From contig NZ_JAYGHW010000006.1 in NCBI RefSeq assembly GCF_034932185.1, positions 1 to 64,000 on the forward strand: a stretch of DNA of 64,000 nt, given 5' to 3'. The stretch is from Spirulina sp034932185. GTDB taxonomy: Bacteria > Cyanobacteriota > Cyanobacteriia > Cyanobacteriales > Spirulinaceae. The notes beneath the pieces were generated by a model. The model did not search any database. It saw nothing but the letters and a program-made list of their open reading frames with translations, and was not told where the DNA came from. Each line of letters starts with the position of its first letter. The first letter of the stretch is position 1. Positions 33,911 to 42,835 of the stretch are shown here, piece after piece. A program made the position numbers and the translations under genes.

Positions 33911-34639
33911 ATGAGTGATTCTTCCCCCCCTAAACGGGCGATTATCACTGGCGCAAGCAGTGGTATCGGCCGAGCGACGGCCCTTGCCTTTGCTCAGGCT
34001 GGTATCGATATTGCCTTAGTCAGTCGTTCGGAAACCAAGTTAAAAGCCGTTGTGGATGCGGTCGCACAAACCGGCGTAGAGGCCAAAGCCTACGGCGTTG
34101 ATCTGGCTCAAGTCGATCAGGTAAAGGCGCAATTAGCCGCGATCGCCGCTGACTTTTACCCCATTGATATTCTCGTCAATAATGCGGGCATGGGCTACAC
34201 CGGCCAACTGGCAGATACCCCCCTCGCTGATTGGCAGCAGGTGATGGATCTGAACCTCACCAGTGCCTTTCAATGCATTCTAGGGGTCTTGCCTCAAATG
34301 CGCGATCGTCGTACCGGCACCATTCTCAATGTGGCCTCGGTGGCGGGTAAAACCCCTTTCCCCGGTTGGGGAGCCTATAGCGTCAGCAAAGCGGGCTTAA
34401 TTGCCCTCTCGAAAACCCTCGCAGCGGAGGAAAGAAGCAACGGAATTCGCGTTGTGGCCTTCTCTCCCGGCGCAGTCAATACTCCCATTTGGGATACCGA
34501 GACCGTCCAAGCCGATTTTAACCGAGCAGCCATGCTCACCCCGGAAATTGTCGCTCAATCCATTCTCCACACGGTGCTTTTACCAGAGCAGGCCGTGGTT
34601 GAAGATATCACGCTGATGCCCAGTGGCGGCTCCCTCTAG
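33911..34639 (+). CDS. Short-chain dehydrogenase/reductase
   Basis: A 242-residue classical SDR. The cofactor motif TGASSGIGRATALAF is near 13-27, NNAGMG near 90, the catalytic Ser in LNVASVAG near 139 and the YSVSK catalytic pair near 156-160. The lack of an Asp after the second strand (VSRSETK) fits NADPH preference. Position after ado-aar-accA recurs in cyanobacteria, so a role near lipid or aldehyde metabolism is possible, but the substrate is unknown. Confidence 0.9.
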   Translation: MSDSSPPKRAIITGASSGIGRATALAFAQAGIDIALVSRSETKLKAVVDAVAQTGVEAKAYGVDLAQVDQVKAQLAAIAADFYPIDILVNNAGMGYTGQLADTPLADWQQVMDLNLTSAFQCILGVLPQMRDRRTGTILNVASVAGKTPFPGWGAYSVSKAGLIALSKTLAAEERSNGIRVVAFSPGAVNTPIWDTETVQADFNRAAMLTPEIVAQSILHTVLLPEQAVVEDITLMPSGGSL

Positions 34640-34704
34640 TAGCCGCGCCTTGTCCTGATCACAGCCGTGTTTTTGTTCCTTACCCTCTTTGGATTTAGTC
34701 TGTT

Positions 34705-35391
34705 ATGACCATTACTTCCTCCTCTAACGGTTCCTCTCCCTCATCCACCGTTATTCCTCGCCCCGATCGCAATACCCACGGCGGCCAGCCCGTGCAACCC
34801 CAACCCCCCACTACAGAATCTGCAAAAGAGATGATGATGGATGCAGTGCGTCATATTTTGGAAGGCGTGGGGGAAGATCCAGAGCGGGAAGGGCTACTCA
34901 AAACCCCGAAACGGGTGGCGGAGGCAATGCAATTTTTAACGCAAGGGTATTCCCAATCTTTAGAAAAGTTGGTGAATGGAGCCATCTTTGATGAAGGCCA
35001 TAATGAAATGGTTTTAGTGCGGGATATTGATGTGTTTAGCCTTTGTGAACATCATATGTTGCCCTTTATGGGTCGCATTCATGTGGCCTATATCCCCAAT
35101 CAAAAGGTAGTGGGTCTGAGTAAATTAGCCCGCATTGTCGAAATGTACGCCCGTCGCCTTCAGGTACAAGAACGGCTCACTCGCCAAGTAGCGGAAGCCG
35201 TGCAGGAAATTCTCGATCCCCAAGGGGTGGCGGTGGTGATGGAAGCGAGCCATATGTGTATGGTGATGCGGGGTGTGCAAAAGCCCGGTTCTTGGACTGT
35301 CACCAGTGCGATGTTGGGGGTTTTCCAAGATGAACAAAAAACCCGTGAGGAGTTCCTCAGTTTGATCCGCCATCAACCCAGTTTCCGTTAA
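34705..35391 (+). CDS. folE: GTP cyclohydrolase I (FolE)
   Basis: A 228-residue enzyme making 7,8-dihydroneopterin triphosphate from GTP, the first step to folate and pterins. After a disordered Ser/Pro-rich N-terminus (1-40) come GEDPEREGLLKTPKRVAEAM, the zinc-binding block SLCEHHMLPFMGR near 112-124, and GLSKLARIVEMYARRLQVQE. The second Zn cysteine lies in ASHMCMVMRG near 187. It stands 65 bases after the SDR gene, and a 15-bp stem terminator lies downstream at 35575. Confidence 0.95.
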   Translation: MTITSSSNGSSPSSTVIPRPDRNTHGGQPVQPQPPTTESAKEMMMDAVRHILEGVGEDPEREGLLKTPKRVAEAMQFLTQGYSQSLEKLVNGAIFDEGHNEMVLVRDIDVFSLCEHHMLPFMGRIHVAYIPNQKVVGLSKLARIVEMYARRLQVQERLTRQVAEAVQEILDPQGVAVVMEASHMCMVMRGVQKPGSWTVTSAMLGVFQDEQKTREEFLSLIRHQPSFR

Positions 35392-35421
35392 AGCCGACAT
35401 TCCGCCGGCTGCTCAATCCAT

Positions 35422-35477
35422 GGTGCGTCAGCCGTGATACTGCTCTTTCGCGCCCTAGGTGATCAATCTGACGCACC
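35422..35477. repeat. Inverted repeat GGTGCGTCAG / CTGACGCACC
   Basis: Ten-base perfect arms (35422-35431 and 35468-35477) enclose 36 bases. The arm TGCGTCAG...CTGACGCAC-CC resembles a palindromic element common in cyanobacterial intergenic regions. Confidence 0.5.
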
Positions 35478-35574
35478 CGACACCCTACAAAATGTGAGTT
35501 AAAGGGAAATTCCCCTGATTCTCAGCCAAGGGGAGAGGGTTGGCTTCCTTTGGCTGCCTCGAAATTGAAAAATC

Positions 35575-35612
35575 AACTTAAGCCCTGGGATTAACACCCC
35601 AGGGCTTAAGTT
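35575..35612. terminator. Bidirectional terminator between folE and psb34
   Basis: AACTTAAGCCCTGGG pairs perfectly with CCCAGGGCTTAAGTT around an 8-base loop. T-rich tracts lie beyond the stem in both directions (TTTTT at about 35620 and AAAAA at about 35567), as suits convergent genes. Confidence 0.8.
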
Positions 35613-35682
35613 AATGCAGATTTTTCTGTGGTTGGTAATCAAGGAGGGCAAGGGAAACAGCCCCGCGATCCCTGTTGGTGAG

Positions 35683-35850
35683 TTAGCTCACACCGATGGC
35701 AATTAACAGGAGGGTGGATACGAGCAGGAGGGCCACGGCCCCCTGTTGGAGATAGCGGAATTGTTGGCTAGAGGAGGGATAGTCGGAGAAATAGAGGGCG
35801 GGTTCGGTGGCGTAGTTGTTGAGTTGACCGTCGGGGTTGATGGTTTGCAT
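35683..35850 (-). CDS. psb34: ssl1498 family light-harvesting-like protein (Psb34-type)
   Basis: A 55-residue single-helix membrane protein. The N-terminus MQTINPDGQLNNYATEPALY matches the family pattern (G-x-LNN-[FY]-A-x-EP-x-x-Y), followed by a soluble linker and a C-terminal helix (GAVALLLVSTLLLIAIGVS). Family members associate with CP47 in photosystem II assembly intermediates and help exchange high-light-inducible proteins. AGGAG lies about 12 bases before the ATG. Assignment is by pattern recall, without an alignment. Confidence 0.75.
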   Translation of the reverse strand: MQTINPDGQLNNYATEPALYFSDYPSSSQQFRYLQQGAVALLLVSTLLLIAIGVS

Positions 35851-35958
35851 GATTTTGTGAACTCCTGGTTGCTTATCTGTAAACCAATATAACGGAATAT
35901 AACAAAGTGTTGCGGTGACTTGACAAGCGCATCATGGTGACAATTATCACCGCCACTT

Positions 35959-36627
35959 TCATGAAAAATCGCGATCAGGGCTATGGGACAGGCCCGAGGA
36001 TTGCTGATGGATGGTGCGGATCAATTGTTCGACAGCAGCAAGGTTTTTATCACCGGGCGATCGCTCTACCCCGCTGGATACATCCACCCCATCGGGGTTA
36101 ATCATCCCTAAAGCCGTGGCGATATTGTCGGGGTTTAAGCCTCCCGCGAGGAACCAGGGTAGGGGCGGGGTAAAGGTTTGGAGATCCTGCCAGTTGAGGG
36201 TGTGGCCCGTTCCGCCCTCAAGGTGGGGATGGTAGGCATCGAGTAAGAGGGCATCGACGACGGAATAGTAGGGGGGGATCAAGGTGAGGGTGGCGGGCGA
36301 TCGCACCCGGAAGGCTTTCCAGAGGGTGACTTGAGGGCATTGCTCCCGCAGGGTTTGGCAAAATTCCGGGGATTCTTGGCCGTGGAGTTGTACGCCGGTA
36401 AGTTGGCCTGTGGTGATTGTGGCGGCAATCGTCCCTAAGGGTGCATCGACAAAGACCCCGATTCGCTCAATCCCTGGGGGAATCCTTTGGGTAATCGTGG
36501 CAATTTGGGCCGGGGTGACATAGCGGGGGGATTGGGGAGCGCAGATCAAACCTAGGGCCGTTGCCCCCAGGCGGGCGATCGCCTCCCCTTGTTCCGGCTG
36601 AGTAATCCCGCAAATTTTAATCCGCAT
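35959..36627 (-). CDS. trpF: Phosphoribosylanthranilate isomerase (TrpF)
   Basis: A 222-residue TIM-barrel enzyme of tryptophan synthesis. MRIKICGIT carries the catalytic Cys at the first strand. GVFVDAP and VQLHGQESPEFC follow, the catalytic Asp lies in LLDAYHPHLEGGTG near 127, and LAGGLNPDNIATA near 164 and GVDVSSGVERSPGDKN form the phosphate-binding loops. It stands alone, as trp genes are dispersed in cyanobacteria. It is divergent from psaK with 133 bases between. Confidence 0.95.
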   Translation of the reverse strand: MRIKICGITQPEQGEAIARLGATALGLICAPQSPRYVTPAQIATITQRIPPGIERIGVFVDAPLGTIAATITTGQLTGVQLHGQESPEFCQTLREQCPQVTLWKAFRVRSPATLTLIPPYYSVVDALLLDAYHPHLEGGTGHTLNWQDLQTFTPPLPWFLAGGLNPDNIATALGMINPDGVDVSSGVERSPGDKNLAAVEQLIRTIHQQSSGLSHSPDRDFS

Positions 36628-36711
36628 CGTGATTTTAAAGATTTATGATCTAAAGCTTGTCATTTTATTGCTGATTCTGCCCTTTTCCCCATGTAATTTC
36701 CCAGAAGCATC

Positions 36712-36717
36712 TATAAT
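36712..36717 (+). promoter_or_regulatory. Candidate -10 box of psaK
   Basis: TATAAT in ATCTATAATTGCC, 44 bases before the psaK ATG. AAAGGAAA before the ATG is the ribosome-binding site. A high-light-sensitive promoter would be expected for psaK, which is inference. Confidence 0.5.
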
Positions 36718-36760
36718 TGCCAACGCTTGACTGTTTAGACTTTCGCAAAGGAAATTTACC

Positions 36761-37021
36761 ATGCCCTTTTTATTGGCCGTCGGTGGGATCACCGTTTCTT
36801 GGAATTTGAACGTGGCGATCGTCATGATCCTATCGAACCTGTTTGCGATCATCATTGGTCGCTTCGCGATTAAAAATCCTGGCCAAGGCCCTGCCCTGCC
36901 CACGAGTCAACCTGGACTGTGGAAAAGCTTTGGTTTGCCAGAACTCTTGGCCACCGCCAGTTTTGGCCATATTTTAGGCGCAGGCATGATTTTAGGCCTC
37001 TCCAACGCTGGCGTAATCTAA
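36761..37021 (+). CDS. psaK: Photosystem I reaction centre subunit PsaK
   Basis: An 86-residue subunit with two membrane helices (about 12-35, LNVAIVMILSNLFAIIIGRF, and 60-83, LLATASFGHILGAGMILGL) joined by a stromal loop NPGQGPALPTSQPG. PsaK is a peripheral photosystem I subunit that binds chlorophyll and carotenoid and takes part in state transitions or high-light energy transfer. The length is typical. A weak inverted repeat CTCACGAT / ATCGTGAG follows at 37095-37131. Confidence 0.93.
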   Translation: MPFLLAVGGITVSWNLNVAIVMILSNLFAIIIGRFAIKNPGQGPALPTSQPGLWKSFGLPELLATASFGHILGAGMILGLSNAGVI

Positions 37022-37356
37022 CAACCTTGCCGGACTGGAGGGTGGCGATCAAGTTTCACCAGGTTCCCAAACCCCGAAGGAGGGAAGTTAGCCCCTCACG
37101 ATTCACTGCCGCTGCCAACATCCATCGTGAGCGGTGATTTACCCTAAGCCATTCTCCAGAGCAAGCTTGATCTGCTGAAATAGGGTTTAATTGTCTAGAT
37201 GCATAGGGACTCTCGCGGGTAATTTGGCGATTTCTGCCAAAGCCCCTAAGATGTAACGTGATTCGCGATCGCCCTGGGCAGTTTAGAATCAGAAAGAAGA
37301 TTTCAAAAATCAAGGGCCGGAGTAAACTAAAACCCAGTGATCCATGCCCTTGCTCA

Positions 37357-37815
37357 ATGAACTCCCATACTTCCAGCGCGTTCAAAGATAGCCCCCATAC
37401 AACGGTGAACCTTTCCACAACCGTCATTATTTTGACCCTACTCCATCCCCTTCAGGCGGTACCCGTCCAGAATTGGACGTTTGAACCGGATACCGTCATT
37501 CGGATTGGGCGTTCTACAGATAATGAAGTGATTCTGTACAGTGCCGTTGTTTCTCGCCACCATGTGGAAATTCGCCCCAGCAATGAAGCGGGTTGGGAGG
37601 TCGTTAACCTCGGTGCTAACGGCACTTATATCGACGGCAAGCGGATTACGAAAATTCCGGTGTTTGATGGGATGATCATCCGTCTGGCCAGTTCTGGCCC
37701 CCAGATTCAGATCCGCATTGAGGAGGGTGAGTTAGACGAACAGGGACGGCGACGGGCGAAACGGCCCTTGCCGCCGTTGGGTGAAGACAAATCAAAAGAT
37801 ACGCTCATTACCTGA
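37357..37815 (+). CDS. FHA domain protein
   Basis: A 152-residue protein with one forkhead-associated domain, a phosphothreonine-peptide reader. The signature is complete: RIGRSTDNEVIL near 48, SRHHVEI near 65 and LGANGTYIDGKRI near 82. The C-terminus is basic and charged (GRRRAKRPLPP). I start at ATG 37357 (MNSHTSS); a GTG at 37258 is in frame but adds a non-conserved basic stretch. No Ser/Thr kinase is nearby. Confidence 0.85.
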   Translation: MNSHTSSAFKDSPHTTVNLSTTVIILTLLHPLQAVPVQNWTFEPDTVIRIGRSTDNEVILYSAVVSRHHVEIRPSNEAGWEVVNLGANGTYIDGKRITKIPVFDGMIIRLASSGPQIQIRIEEGELDEQGRRRAKRPLPPLGEDKSKDTLIT

Positions 37816-37866
37816 TCTCGCTCTCGTTCCTTGGCTCTGCCCAGGAATGTAATCTCTGCCTCCACC

Positions 37867-37914
37867 GGGCGGCAGAGCCGCCTAGGTGCGTGCCACGGCG
37901 GAGCCATGGCACGA
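37867..37914. repeat. Interspersed double-hairpin repeat, family 2 (copy 2)
   Basis: GGCGGCAGAGCCGCC followed by GCCACGGCGGAGCCATGGC and ACGAGG. A further CCATGGCATGAGG remnant follows. It lies beside a family 1 repeat between convergent genes. Confidence 0.8.
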
Positions 37915-37940
37915 GGGGACAGCCATGGCATGAGGGGGAA

Positions 37941-37988
37941 GGGCGAAAAATTTTTGTGCCTCCGGCAGGCTTACGCCAACGCCCCTAC
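37941..37988 (-). repeat. Interspersed palindromic repeat, family 1, long form (copy C)
   Basis: GGGCGAAAAATTTTT, then the 24-bp module, then CGCCCCTAC, as at 18043. It lies between the convergent FHA and TpsB genes, 31 bases from the TpsB stop. Confidence 0.85.
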
Positions 37989-38018
37989 ATTTGGTTTGGG
38001 TTGTTGCGGGAATGGGGT

Positions 38019-39743
38019 TTAAAACTGGGGTTCGACCATGATCGAGAACATGAGGCCCCGTTGATGGCGATCGCTGTCCCCCGTCAGGGGTAAACCCCAA
38101 TCGAGGCGAAAGAGGAGATTGCCGCCGGGTTGCCACGCTAGACCGATCCCAGTACTGCTCAAAAATTCCCCAGCACCGCCCGTATCCCAACTACTGCCCA
38201 GATCAAAAAATGGGGTGAGTTGTAGCGTACCCCAACGGTCATCCCGCAACACCGTAAACCGCGCTTCTAGGGAACCATACCAACCGTTATCCCCCACCTG
38301 GCTATTGGTGCGATAACCCCGCACCGTATCCACGCCCCCCACCGCAAACTGCTCTAGGGGAAGGAGGCGATCGCCCGTCAATTGCCCCCCTAGGCGGGCA
38401 ATGGCGAGAAAATCCCGATCAAAGGCCTCCACCCATTGCAATTGCCCCGTCCAGCGGGTAGACCGGCCATCAATCCCGAAATCATTGTGGGTGGCATTGA
38501 ACCAATCCAGACCGATGTTGAACTGAGAACGGGCAGCAAGGACGCGACGGGGCGATCGCTGCACCCATTCCTGAAATAAACCCAAGGTTGTCACCCGTGA
38601 CACCCCCCGCGCTGGCCCCAAGGAAAAGGAAAAGGGGACATCTTCCAGGAGAAATGTGCGACTTTCCCGCAGGGCCAAACTCGCCCCTAGGGTGAACTCC
38701 GTCGTCAGATTTTGCACCAAGGGCTGCCGCAGTTCTAATAACCCCGTTTTCGACCGGGCGACAATCCCCAAACTACTAAAGGGGTCTTCAATCACCCGGC
38801 TCTGACTCTGGTCGTAATGGAGTCTAATCGTACCATTGCGGGCATTAATGGGCAGTGTATAATCCACCGCCCAGGTATCCAAACCCGCCGTTGTGCCATA
38901 GCTGCCGCTGAGGGTATCGCCCCAGCCAAGGAGGTTCAGATGGGTGGCGGTAATCGCTCCCCTAGTGGCTCCAATACTGGGGGCATCGTAGTTATTGCCC
39001 TGGAGTTGCAGGGTGAGGGGGTCGGCTTCGGTGAGGCGGAGGGTGAGGCGGCTCAGTCCGGGGGCTGTCCCGGCGGAAAGTTCCGTTTGAATGGCGCTAA
39101 AGCGGGGATCCCGTTGGAGTTGTTGAAGGGCGGCTTCGAGATCCGGGAGGTGGACGGGGGTTTGGGCGGCACGGGTGAGGCGATCGCGCACATAGCCCGG
39201 TCGTAGCCGGTTTAACCCTTCAATCTCAATGGCTTCAATGGCCCCTTCCACCACCTGAATTTTAATTCTGCCCCCCTGTAAATCCTGAGCCGGGAGGAAG
39301 GCCCCAGATGTGACGTAACCGTTACGGGTGTAGAGTTCGGTGATGGCGGTACGGAGGGCAAGGAGGTCGGCAAAGCTGGCGGTTTTGCCCAACCAGGGGG
39401 CGATCGCCTCCTGTAATTCTGGTTCAGAAAATACCGTACTTCCCAAAACTTCAATGCTTTGAATCTGCACCGTCACCCCATTGCCCGGCAATTGATCCGG
39501 GGTTGAGGGAGTGGTGGGTGCGGGGAGGAGATCGGGGGTTTGGAATTGGCTGGGTAAGGCGGGCAACCCGTCCAAGGGGAGGGGATTTTTTAACGCGGGC
39601 GGGAGTTTATCAACGCTGGGGAGAGCAGCGACGGGGAGAGCGGTCAGAGCGGGCAGACAGACCCCCCAAAGCATGGTTAATACTGTTGTTTTGTTCAGGT
39701 TCATCCCGTTTAATGGAGGGGAAGGTTTATTAAAGGCGTTCAT
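38019..39743 (-). CDS. TpsB / ShlB-FhaC family outer-membrane transporter (Omp85)
   Basis: A 574-residue outer-membrane protein of two-partner secretion. A signal peptide (MNLNKTTVLTMLWGVCLPAL, from an internal ATG at 39704) is followed by a Pro/Leu-rich linker. POTRA domains lie at about 90-245 (VQIQSIEVLGSTVFSEPEL, then VEGAIEAIEIEGLNRLRPGY). The 16-strand barrel ends with the aromatic SIMVEPQF. The VRGYR element near 480 is the Omp85 loop motif. Such proteins export large TpsA exoproteins. No TpsA gene is present here; instead the divergent neighbour is a CHAT-TPR protein. Start at 39743 or 39704. Confidence 0.9.
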   Translation of the reverse strand: MNAFNKPSPPLNGMNLNKTTVLTMLWGVCLPALTALPVAALPSVDKLPPALKNPLPLDGLPALPSQFQTPDLLPAPTTPSTPDQLPGNGVTVQIQSIEVLGSTVFSEPELQEAIAPWLGKTASFADLLALRTAITELYTRNGYVTSGAFLPAQDLQGGRIKIQVVEGAIEAIEIEGLNRLRPGYVRDRLTRAAQTPVHLPDLEAALQQLQRDPRFSAIQTELSAGTAPGLSRLTLRLTEADPLTLQLQGNNYDAPSIGATRGAITATHLNLLGWGDTLSGSYGTTAGLDTWAVDYTLPINARNGTIRLHYDQSQSRVIEDPFSSLGIVARSKTGLLELRQPLVQNLTTEFTLGASLALRESRTFLLEDVPFSFSLGPARGVSRVTTLGLFQEWVQRSPRRVLAARSQFNIGLDWFNATHNDFGIDGRSTRWTGQLQWVEAFDRDFLAIARLGGQLTGDRLLPLEQFAVGGVDTVRGYRTNSQVGDNGWYGSLEARFTVLRDDRWGTLQLTPFFDLGSSWDTGGAGEFLSSTGIGLAWQPGGNLLFRLDWGLPLTGDSDRHQRGLMFSIMVEPQF

Positions 39744-39873
39744 TGAGCCGGGGCCTTGTCCGGATCAATGGCATCGGATCAGAAAAGGAGGGGGAGAGCA
39801 GTCTAAGATTTGCACGAAGAGCAGCAGATCGAACTTTGACAGTTAGCAAGGGATAAATTACAGGGGGATGATC
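39744..39873. promoter_or_regulatory. Divergent promoter region of the TpsB and CHAT-TPR genes
   Basis: About 130 bases separate the two divergent starts. No clear promoter hexamers can be fixed. CAGGGGGAT is the ribosome-binding site of the CHAT gene. Confidence 0.35.
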
Positions 39874-42351
39874 ATGAACCAGCGATGGCTTTGGGGGATT
39901 TTGGCAGGATTTTGGTTGGCGATGGGCCTCCATGGTCTGCCGGTAACGGCTCAAGTTTCGCCTCAGTTGGGGGTGATGGAGCAGGGGGTGTCAGCCTATC
40001 ATGCCGGGGATTTAATCACGGCCATTGCCCAATGGCAACAGGCTTTAACCCTAGCGTTGCCGCCGGAAACCCGCGCTCTGGTTCAGCAAAATCTCGCCCT
40101 CGCCTATCGGGAGCAAGGCCGTTTCGACCAAGCGATTCAAGCCTGGCATGAGGCGATCGCCCTCTACCGTCGCCACCAACCCAAATCCCCCGAAATTGCC
40201 CAATGGCAAATTGACCAAGCCCAAGCCTACAGCACCCTAGGGCAGGATCAGCGGGCCATTGATCAGTTAGTAGCTTTGGTCGCTCAATCCCTTGATCCCC
40301 CACTGCTCACCCTTGCCCAAGGCGCGTTAGGCAATGCTTACGGTCGCATCGGCAAATATGAGGAGGCGATCGCCCAATTCACCACCGCTTTAAATACGCC
40401 GCAACTGCCCTCAGAATTGGCCGCAACCCTATTGAACGATCTCGGCAACACCTATGGCAGGTATTACCAAGACCGGCAACGTCAGGCCACCGGAGCGGAA
40501 ATTGAGGGGGATTTAGACCTAGCGCGGCAACTTTTTCAACAGGCGGCAACGCTGAAAGCTCAAGGGTTAGCAGCATTGGATCAGGCCATGGCCCAAAGTG
40601 CTGATCCCCTACGCCAAGCCCAAGCCCAACTCAATCGCCATAAACTTGCCCCCAATCCTGGCCAATGGCCCACCATTGCGGAACAAATTGCGGCCCAATT
40701 GCGCACCTTGCCCCCTCGTCAGCCGGTGGCGATCGCCTGGCTTAACCTCAGCCAACAATTAGATAATGATCAACCCCTAGCCCAAACCGCTGCGGTCGCT
40801 GCCCTAGGAATTGCCAATCATATCGGGGATCAACGGAGTCAATCCTTTGCTTGGGGGCGGTTGGGGGAGTGTTACCACGCCCAAGGCGATGACCGCCAAG
40901 GATTGCAGGCTTTGGAGCAGGCGCAATTTTTAGCGCAACAGAGCAACGCCCCCGATAGTCTCTACCGTTGGCAGTGGCAAGCAGGGCGGATGTTTAACGA
41001 GCAGGGCGATCGCCCTCGGGCCATCCAAGCCTATCAACAGGCGATCGCCACATTGCAAACGATTCGCGGCGATCTCGTTTCCGCTAATCGTGATTTTCAG
41101 TTTGATTTCCAGGAAGCGGTTGAGCCGGTGTATCGGGAGTTGATGGCGTTGCTGTTTACGGGGGATAACGTTGCCTTTGTGGGGCCGAAACAGGAGAGCA
41201 AACTGGCGAATGCTACGGCGGAAAATTCCGTTCAAGCGGCTCTTGATGTTTTGGAATTGCTCAAACTTGCGGAGTTACAAAACTTTTTCGGGGATGACTG
41301 TGTACAGGTGGCGAAGTCCCAAGGTAATGCTCAGGAGGCGATCGCCGCCAGCAACACCGCCTTGCTTTATTCCGTCATCCTCCCCGACCAAACTCAAATG
41401 ATCCTTAAAGCCCCCGATGGCCGGATCATCCACCACCGCGTTGATATTGCCCAAGGGGAACTAGAGGATCTTATCGAAGAGTTTCGTTATCGATTAGAAT
41501 TGCGGATCACGAACCAATACCGTCCCCTCGCCCAAAAACTCTATGATTTGCTGATTCGTCCCCTAGCGGCGGATTTAGCCGCCATCAACCCCGACACCAT
41601 TTTGATGATCAATGATGGGGCATTGCGGCGGATTCCTTTGGGGGCATTGCAGGATGGCCGAACATTTTTGATTGAAGAATATGCGATCGCCACCACCCCC
41701 AGCCTCAGCCTCACGACGGGCGGAACGCCGCAGGATCAGACGGAGATTAAGGCCCTCAGTGTGGGACTAACGGTAGGCCGCGATGCCTTTGCGCCCTTAA
41801 GTAATGTGGCTCAGGAAATTACCACGGTACAGAGCCTAATGGGGGGGCCGAAGCTTCTGGATCAGGATTTCACGATCGCCAACCTCAAGCAAAACCTGTT
41901 AAATGAAGATTTTGCCGTGATTCACATGGCCACCCATGGCAAATTCGGGATTGATGCGGAAAATACGTTTTTGCTGGGTTATGACCAAACGCTGAGTTTG
42001 GCAGAATTGGATAGTATGTTGCGATCGCGGGCTAGTAACAAAAGCAACGCCCAACCCGTAGCCCTCTTAACGATGAGTGCTTGCCAAACGGCGGCGGGGG
42101 ATAATCGTTCGGCTTTGGGGATTGCGGGGGCCGCTGTCCGGGCGGGAGTACAGGCGACGCTGGCGACGCTGTGGTATATCAACGATGAGGCGACGGTTCC
42201 CCTGATTGAGGAGTTTTATCGCCAATGGCGGGGTGGAGAAATTACGAAGGCGGAAGCCCTACGCCGCGCTCAATTACGCATGATCAACGACCCCAGTTTT
42301 AACCATCCGGCGGTGTGGTCGCCCTTTGTCTTAGTGGGGAATTGGCTTTAG
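39874..42351 (+). CDS. CHAT domain TPR protein, exported
   Basis: An 825-residue protein. A signal peptide (MNQRWLWGILAGFWLAMGLH, cleavage near VTAQ) is followed by TPR repeats from about 30 to 400 (for example AYHAGDLITAIAQWQQAL, AIQAYQQAIATLQTIRG). The C-terminal caspase-like CHAT domain spans about 545-825. The catalytic His lies in VIHMATHGKF (His 688) and the Cys in LLTMSACQTAAGD (Cys 737), so the dyad is intact. CHAT proteases cut specific proteins after activation through their TPR part. It is divergent from a TpsB transporter. The start at 39874 fits the ribosome-binding site better than 39868. Substrate and activator are unknown. Confidence 0.9.
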   Translation: MNQRWLWGILAGFWLAMGLHGLPVTAQVSPQLGVMEQGVSAYHAGDLITAIAQWQQALTLALPPETRALVQQNLALAYREQGRFDQAIQAWHEAIALYRRHQPKSPEIAQWQIDQAQAYSTLGQDQRAIDQLVALVAQSLDPPLLTLAQGALGNAYGRIGKYEEAIAQFTTALNTPQLPSELAATLLNDLGNTYGRYYQDRQRQATGAEIEGDLDLARQLFQQAATLKAQGLAALDQAMAQSADPLRQAQAQLNRHKLAPNPGQWPTIAEQIAAQLRTLPPRQPVAIAWLNLSQQLDNDQPLAQTAAVAALGIANHIGDQRSQSFAWGRLGECYHAQGDDRQGLQALEQAQFLAQQSNAPDSLYRWQWQAGRMFNEQGDRPRAIQAYQQAIATLQTIRGDLVSANRDFQFDFQEAVEPVYRELMALLFTGDNVAFVGPKQESKLANATAENSVQAALDVLELLKLAELQNFFGDDCVQVAKSQGNAQEAIAASNTALLYSVILPDQTQMILKAPDGRIIHHRVDIAQGELEDLIEEFRYRLELRITNQYRPLAQKLYDLLIRPLAADLAAINPDTILMINDGALRRIPLGALQDGRTFLIEEYAIATTPSLSLTTGGTPQDQTEIKALSVGLTVGRDAFAPLSNVAQEITTVQSLMGGPKLLDQDFTIANLKQNLLNEDFAVIHMATHGKFGIDAENTFLLGYDQTLSLAELDSMLRSRASNKSNAQPVALLTMSACQTAAGDNRSALGIAGAAVRAGVQATLATLWYINDEATVPLIEEFYRQWRGGEITKAEALRRAQLRMINDPSFNHPAVWSPFVLVGNWL

Positions 42352-42490
42352 GGGGATGGGGAACGGAATTAAGGATTGTTAAAGTAGGGATGTAGCAGGC
42401 AAATTGCCTAAAACTGGAAAGCCTTGAGCAATAAAGCATTTGGACATCTGCTCTTACCCTCCATATCAAAAAAAATAATCTCAACCTGCG

Positions 42491-42618
42491 GAATATGAGT
42501 TATATTGGGTGCATCTCAGTTAGGTGAGTGTGCCCTCATCCCCCAGCCCCTTCTCCCTTCTCCCAAGAAGGGAGAAGGGGGGTTTCCAAAGCGAGATACA
42601 CCCGTTATATTCATATGC
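42491..42618. mobile_element. MITE-like element with 25-bp terminal inverted repeats
   Basis: The left end (42491-42517) is complementary with few mismatches to the right end (42592-42618); the shared core is GGGTG-[CT]-ATCTC. Inside is a 15-bp perfect stem, CCCCTTCTCCCTTCT / AGAAGGGAGAAGGGG with a 4-base loop (42547-42580). There is no coding capacity. A related pyrimidine/purine hairpin is at 57612-57651. The element sits right at the left border of the AT-rich restriction-modification operon. Confidence 0.65.
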
Positions 42619-42835
42619 TAGAGTAGATTCTATTGTCATTAGTGAATATTTTTTTCGTCACTCAACTAAGCTGCTGATTGCCGCCTAATTAATATAGCAA
42701 TCCTATTTGATTCATGAAATAACTATTGTTGCTGGGCAAGGCTTTCAGTTATCTTTTTGTTCAGCAATCACGTCGGATTGCTATAGTTATATTTCAAACG
42801 AATTATCAAGGGTTATAAGAGGAATTACTCATAAA
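42619..42835 (+). promoter_or_regulatory. AT-rich leader of the restriction-modification operon
   Basis: This begins the AT-rich segment. A frame opens at TTG 42707 in phase with the methyltransferase, but the conserved start is ATG 42836, so the stretch is probably untranslated. Several TATA-like boxes make promoter choice uncertain. Confidence 0.4.

Noticed and set aside
38019..39743. Interpreting the Omp85 protein as BamA/Toc75
   Set aside because: The POTRA arrangement, the Pro-rich N-terminal linker and the length of 574 residues fit TpsB/FhaC better than BamA, which is longer with more POTRA domains.
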